From Acidimicrobiaceae bacterium (GTDB lineage Bacteria > Actinomycetota > Acidimicrobiia > Acidimicrobiales > Palsa-688): a stretch of 32,574 bases of DNA. The notes under the pieces are model-generated. The model searched no databases. It was given only the letters and a program-made list of their open reading frames with translations, and was not told where the DNA came from. Positions 29,766 through 32,574 of this stretch are shown one piece after another. The position numbers and the translations under genes were made by a program. Numbering within the stretch: the stretch's first letter is position 1; every line of letters begins with the position of its first letter. The stretch covers positions 18,663 to 51,236 of the forward strand of contig PMWT01000140.1 in assembly GCA_003166025.1 (NCBI GenBank), written 5' to 3'.

Positions 29766-30808
29766 AGTCGGCCGCCCGGCGAGTGACCGCCCTGGCCGGC
29801 GGGGTGGGGGCCGCCCGGATGCTCTCAGGGCTGTCCGCCGTCGTCGGCCAAGGGGCTATTACCGCCATCGTCAACACGGGGGACGACATGGTCCTTCACG
29901 GCCTCCACATCAGCCCCGACATCGACACCGTGACCTACACCCTGGCCGGAGCGGCCAACCCGGCCACCGGGTGGGGGCTGTCCGCTGAGTCCTGGACCGT
30001 CATGAGGTCGCTTAGGGCCTTCGAAGAGGCGGCGCCGGGAGCAGGCCTGCTTACGTGGTTCAACCTCGGGGACAGGGATCTGGCGACGCACCTGTTCCGG
30101 ACGGGCAGGCTGGGCTCGGGCGCGACCCTGTCGGAGGTGACCGTCGAGGTGGCCCGCCGCTTCGGCGTCGAGACGCGGTTGCTGCCCATGACGAACGACC
30201 GGGTCGAGACCAGGCTGACGATCGAGCGAGCGGCCGGTCCGGCGGATGTCCGGGGAGGTTTTGCCGGCCTGGGCGACCCACCTGAGCCCCTGCCCGGGAC
30301 AGCCCCGGAGCTGGTGGAGATCGGGTTCCAGGAGTACTTCGTAGGCCTGCGTCACGACGTGGCCGTCAAAGCCGTCCGTTTCGTCGGCGTGTCGTCGGCC
30401 GTCCCCGCCCCGGGGGTCCTGGACGCCGTCGAACAGGCCGAGCTCGTCGTCATCTGCCCTTCCAACCCCATCGTGTCGATCGGCCCGGTCCTCGCCGTAC
30501 CAGGGATCGCCGACGCGGTGGCCCGGCGACGGGAGACGACTGTGGCCGTCTCCCCCATCATCGCCGGAAAGGCTCTGAAGGGCCCGGCGGACCGCATGCT
30601 CGACGAGCTGGGCTACGAGGCATCGGCCGTGGGCGTGGCCAAGCTATGGGCGCCTTTCGCCGCCACCCTCGTCGTCGACAACGCCGATGCCGAGCTGGCA
30701 CCTCGGGTGGAGGCGCAGGGCACCCGGTGCATCGTCGCCCCCTCCATCATGTCCGGCCCGGCGCAGGCGAGGGACCTGGCTGAAGTGGTCATCGGTGCTC
30801 GGCCGTGA
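29762..30808 (+). CDS. cofD: 2-phospho-L-lactate (phosphoenolpyruvyl) transferase of F420 synthesis
   Basis: 348 residues from the TTG at 29762, which overlaps the stop of the upstream gene as TTGA; an in-frame GTG at 29783 is an alternative. CofD/FbiA hallmarks are LAGGVGAARMLSGL (11-24), IVNTGDDMVLHGLHISPDIDTV (37-58), NLGDRDLATHLFRTGRL, PMTNDRVETRL, CPSNPIVSIGPVLAVPGI and VSPIIAGKALKGPADRML. It joins Fo (7,8-didemethyl-8-hydroxy-5-deazariboflavin) to the activated phospho-three-carbon unit from the GTP-dependent CofC/FbiD enzyme, giving F420-0 or its dehydro form. The cofE gene overlaps its 3' end by 4 nt (GTGA). The Fo synthase and CofC genes are not in the window. The position corresponds to fbiA-fbiB near the DUF3499/manB region in mycobacteria. 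Confidence 0.93.
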   Translation: MKSAARRVTALAGGVGAARMLSGLSAVVGQGAITAIVNTGDDMVLHGLHISPDIDTVTYTLAGAANPATGWGLSAESWTVMRSLRAFEEAAPGAGLLTWFNLGDRDLATHLFRTGRLGSGATLSEVTVEVARRFGVETRLLPMTNDRVETRLTIERAAGPADVRGGFAGLGDPPEPLPGTAPELVEIGFQEYFVGLRHDVAVKAVRFVGVSSAVPAPGVLDAVEQAELVVICPSNPIVSIGPVLAVPGIADAVARRRETTVAVSPIIAGKALKGPADRMLDELGYEASAVGVAKLWAPFAATLVVDNADAELAPRVEAQGTRCIVAPSIMSGPAQARDLAEVVIGARP

Positions 30809-31497
30809 TCTCGGTGTTCCCCGTAGAGGGGCTGCCCGAAGTCCACGCCGGGGACAAGATCGCCGATCTGGTCCTTCAGGCCGTCCGCCTGGAGGACGGC
30901 GACGTGGTGGTCATAACCCAGAAGATCGTCTCCAAAGCTGAGGGCCGTGTCGTCCCCATAGACCCGGCCGACCCCCAGGCTCGCCGACGCCTGGTCCTGT
31001 CCGAGAGCGTGAGGGTCCTGCGCGAGCGCGACGAGCTCATAATCTCTGAGACCAGGCACGGGTTCGTGTGCGCCAATGCCGGCGTGGACCTGTCCAATGT
31101 GGGCCACGGGCAGGCCGCCCTGTTACCCGTCGACGCCGACCGCAGTGCCCGCCACATTCGCGACGCTTTGCGCGCCCGCAGCGGCCTGGAGGTGGCGGTG
31201 ATCATCTCGGACACCTTCGGTAGGGCGTGGCGGCACGGCCTGACCGACGTCGCCATCGGCTGCGCCGGCATAGCTGCCGTCGTCGACCTGCGGGGGACCA
31301 CCGACGCCACCGGTCGGGAGCTCGCCGCCACCGAGGTCTGCGTCGTGGACGAGATCGCCTCCGCCGCCGAACTGGCCAAGGGCAAGGCGACCGGCGTGCC
31401 CGTCGTCATCGTGCGGGGGATCGACCCGAACTGGTTCCGCGAATCCTCGGTCAAGGCCGAGATCGTGCGGCCGTACGCGGGCGACCTGTTCCGCTAA
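30805..31497 (+). CDS. cofE: Coenzyme F420:L-glutamate ligase (single-domain CofE)
   Basis: 230 residues from the GTG at 30805, overlapping the cofD stop. CofE motifs are VITQKIVSKAEGR (36-48), ISETRHGFVCANAGVDLSNV (about 75-94), DTFGRAWRHGLTDVAIGCAG and IVRGIDPNWF near the C-terminus. It adds gamma-linked glutamates to F420-0 using GTP. Unlike mycobacterial FbiB it has no C-terminal FMN-binding nitroreductase domain; the protein ends soon after the ligase core. Reduction of dehydro-F420-0, done by that domain in mycobacteria, must be supplied by a separate protein or not be needed. It converges on the GalE-like gene 13 nt further on. Confidence 0.93.
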   Translation: MISVFPVEGLPEVHAGDKIADLVLQAVRLEDGDVVVITQKIVSKAEGRVVPIDPADPQARRRLVLSESVRVLRERDELIISETRHGFVCANAGVDLSNVGHGQAALLPVDADRSARHIRDALRARSGLEVAVIISDTFGRAWRHGLTDVAIGCAGIAAVVDLRGTTDATGRELAATEVCVVDEIASAAELAKGKATGVPVVIVRGIDPNWFRESSVKAEIVRPYAGDLFR

Positions 31498-31510
31498 CGA
31501 CCCGCCGGGC

Positions 31511-32476
31511 TTAGGCCGTAGCCGGCTGGCCCCGCCACCAATCGAGGACGGCGGCCGTACCCGCGTTTATGGTCGTCCACGGCTTCCAGCCCAGGTGCAT
31601 GGAGGCGCGGCTGGGATCGAGAGAGCTGCGTTGCAGCTCGCCCGGACGAGCGGGGACATATATGGCTGGTTGGTTGACGCCGGCATTACGGGCCATGGCG
31701 CCATAGAGGTCGTTGACGCTGGTCTCTACGCCGGTACCGATGTTGCACAGCAAGCCACTACCCCGCTCGCCCGCCCGCGAGAAGGCGTCGACGACATCGT
31801 CCACGAAGACGAAATCGCGCGTCTGTTTGCCGTCGCCGAAGATCATGCACGGCTCCCCGGCCAGGAGCCGGCCGGCGAAGATGGCGACCACGCCCGCTTC
31901 ACCGTGGGCGTCCTGGCGCGGCCCGTACACGTTGGCCAGGGCCAGGGCCGTGTACTCGATGCCGTGCAGTTCCCGGTAAGCGAACAGGTAGTCCCCAACG
32001 GCTTTCTTGGCCACGCCGTAGGGCGACAGAGGCTTTTGGGGCTGAGACTCCTTGACCGGTAGTTGGTCCGCGCTCCCGTATATGGTCCCGCCGCTCGAAG
32101 CGAAAACCACCTTGCGGGCTCCGGCGCTCCGCGCCCCCTCAAGGACGCGCAGTGAACCGATGACGTTGATCTCGGCGTCGAGCACGGGGTCAGTCACCGA
32201 GACCCGCACGTCGATCTGGGCAGCCAGGTGGAAGACCACTTCAGGCTTGCGCCGCACCATCAGGTCGATGATGTCGGGCGAGCGAACGTCCAACTGGTGA
32301 AAATTGAAGCGCCCGCTGCCGTCGGCCCGAGCCTCGGCCAGGTTGGAGAGCGATCCCGACGACAGGTTGTCCACCACGTCCACCGTTTGGCCTTCGGCTA
32401 GGAGGCGGTCCACCAAGGTCGACCCGATGAAACCTGCTCCACCGGTGACGAGGGCCCGGTACGGGATTTTCATCAT
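31511..32476 (-). CDS. GalE-like NAD-dependent nucleotide-sugar epimerase/dehydratase
   Basis: 321 residues from the ATG at 32476, with a second ATG at 32473. An extended SDR: TGGAGFIG (11-18), FHLAAQIDVRVSVTDP (82-97), FASSGGTIYG and Y153xxxK157 in LSPYGVAKKAVGDYLF, NVYGPRQDAHGEAGVVAIF, and GDGKQTRDFVFVDDVVDA. This is the UDP-glucose 4-epimerase group, which also includes galacturonate epimerases and some dTDP-sugar enzymes, so the sugar is not certain. It likely supplies a hexose nucleotide for the neighbouring glycosyltransferases. The start overlaps the stop of the upstream Thr-rich gene by 3 nt (ATGATG over TGA), implying coupled translation with it. No separate promoter is visible. Confidence 0.85.
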   Translation of the reverse strand: MMKIPYRALVTGGAGFIGSTLVDRLLAEGQTVDVVDNLSSGSLSNLAEARADGSGRFNFHQLDVRSPDIIDLMVRRKPEVVFHLAAQIDVRVSVTDPVLDAEINVIGSLRVLEGARSAGARKVVFASSGGTIYGSADQLPVKESQPQKPLSPYGVAKKAVGDYLFAYRELHGIEYTALALANVYGPRQDAHGEAGVVAIFAGRLLAGEPCMIFGDGKQTRDFVFVDDVVDAFSRAGERGSGLLCNIGTGVETSVNDLYGAMARNAGVNQPAIYVPARPGELQRSSLDPSRASMHLGWKPWTTINAGTAAVLDWWRGQPATA

Positions 32477-32574
32477 GTGGTCGTCGTCGTCTCGAGGGTG
32501 GTCGTGGCGCCCTTGGCCGTCGTCGTCGTGGCGCCGTTCACGGTCGTCGTCGTGGCGCCCTTCACGGTCGTACT
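32473..32574 (-). CDS. C-terminal end of a Thr-rich repeat protein (truncated at window edge)
   Basis: On the minus strand a reading frame enters from the right edge and ends at a TGA at 32475-32473, overlapping the ATG of the GalE-like gene. The 33 visible residues are built from an 8-residue repeat of the type GATTTTVK, with copies ending in VK, VN and AK, finishing in TLETTTTT. Underlying DNA repeats are 24 bp. Such Thr-rich tails occur on actinobacterial surface proteins and are possible O-glycosylation sites. The N-terminal domain lies outside the window, so no function can be given. The frame is supported by repeat periodicity and the stop-start overlap. Confidence 0.55.
   Translation of the reverse strand, partial: STTVKGATTTTVNGATTTTAKGATTTLETTTTT

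Overview
This is a high-GC window from an actinobacterium, most likely an uncultured member of the Acidimicrobiia or a relative. The evidence is the CofD/CofE pair of F420 synthesis, the DUF3499 / phosphomannomutase / PGI-PMI neighbourhood familiar from mycobacteria and streptomycetes, DUF5719 beside a giant GT2 protein, many GTG and TTG starts, and apparently leaderless promoters. The lineage is inferred from gene content and is not proven. No rRNA, tRNA, insertion sequence, prophage or CRISPR array was seen.

Left region (1-6.1 kb): the 3' end of a Thr-rich secreted protein and a DUF4388 protein lead into the most interesting block. That block holds a GNAT-fold protein of the bacterial ceramide synthase type (+), then on the minus strand an LpxO/aspartyl-hydroxylase-like dioxygenase, a serine palmitoyltransferase-like alpha-oxoamine synthase and an extended SDR reductase. 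Together they cover the three reactions of bacterial ceramide synthesis plus a candidate lipid hydroxylase. Ceramide synthesis is established in Caulobacter, sphingomonads and Bacteroidetes but is not a textbook actinobacterial trait. A NifU-like Fe-S protein follows.

Central housekeeping region (6.1-20.4 kb): prfB and secA are adjacent on the minus strand. A mannose block follows: PGI/PMI, a Trm112-like protein and phosphomannomutase. Then come a very large PTPS-related membrane protein, a 56-residue zinc-ribbon gene and DUF3499. Divergent from DUF3499 is ftsH, translationally coupled to a membrane-anchored kelch propeller.

Cell-surface and cofactor region (20.3-32.6 kb): DUF5719 and a GT2-multi-TM fusion form one minus-strand unit. 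After a small hypothetical gene come a GDP-6-deoxymannose reductase, two divergent GT4 glycosyltransferases, an unusual RmlC-like cupin, cofD-cofE and a GalE-like epimerase. A Thr-rich reading frame runs off the right edge. The mannose enzymes, sugar-nucleotide enzymes and glycosyltransferases fit assembly of a GDP-mannose/GDP-rhamnose surface glycan. The polymer itself cannot be named from sequence.

Regulation: several transcription units have a TANNNT hexamer 6-11 nt before the start codon with little or no Shine-Dalgarno, suggesting leaderless mRNAs. Downstream operon genes use GTGA or TTGA stop-start overlaps. I could run no database searches; family calls rest on motifs and domain order read from the translations.
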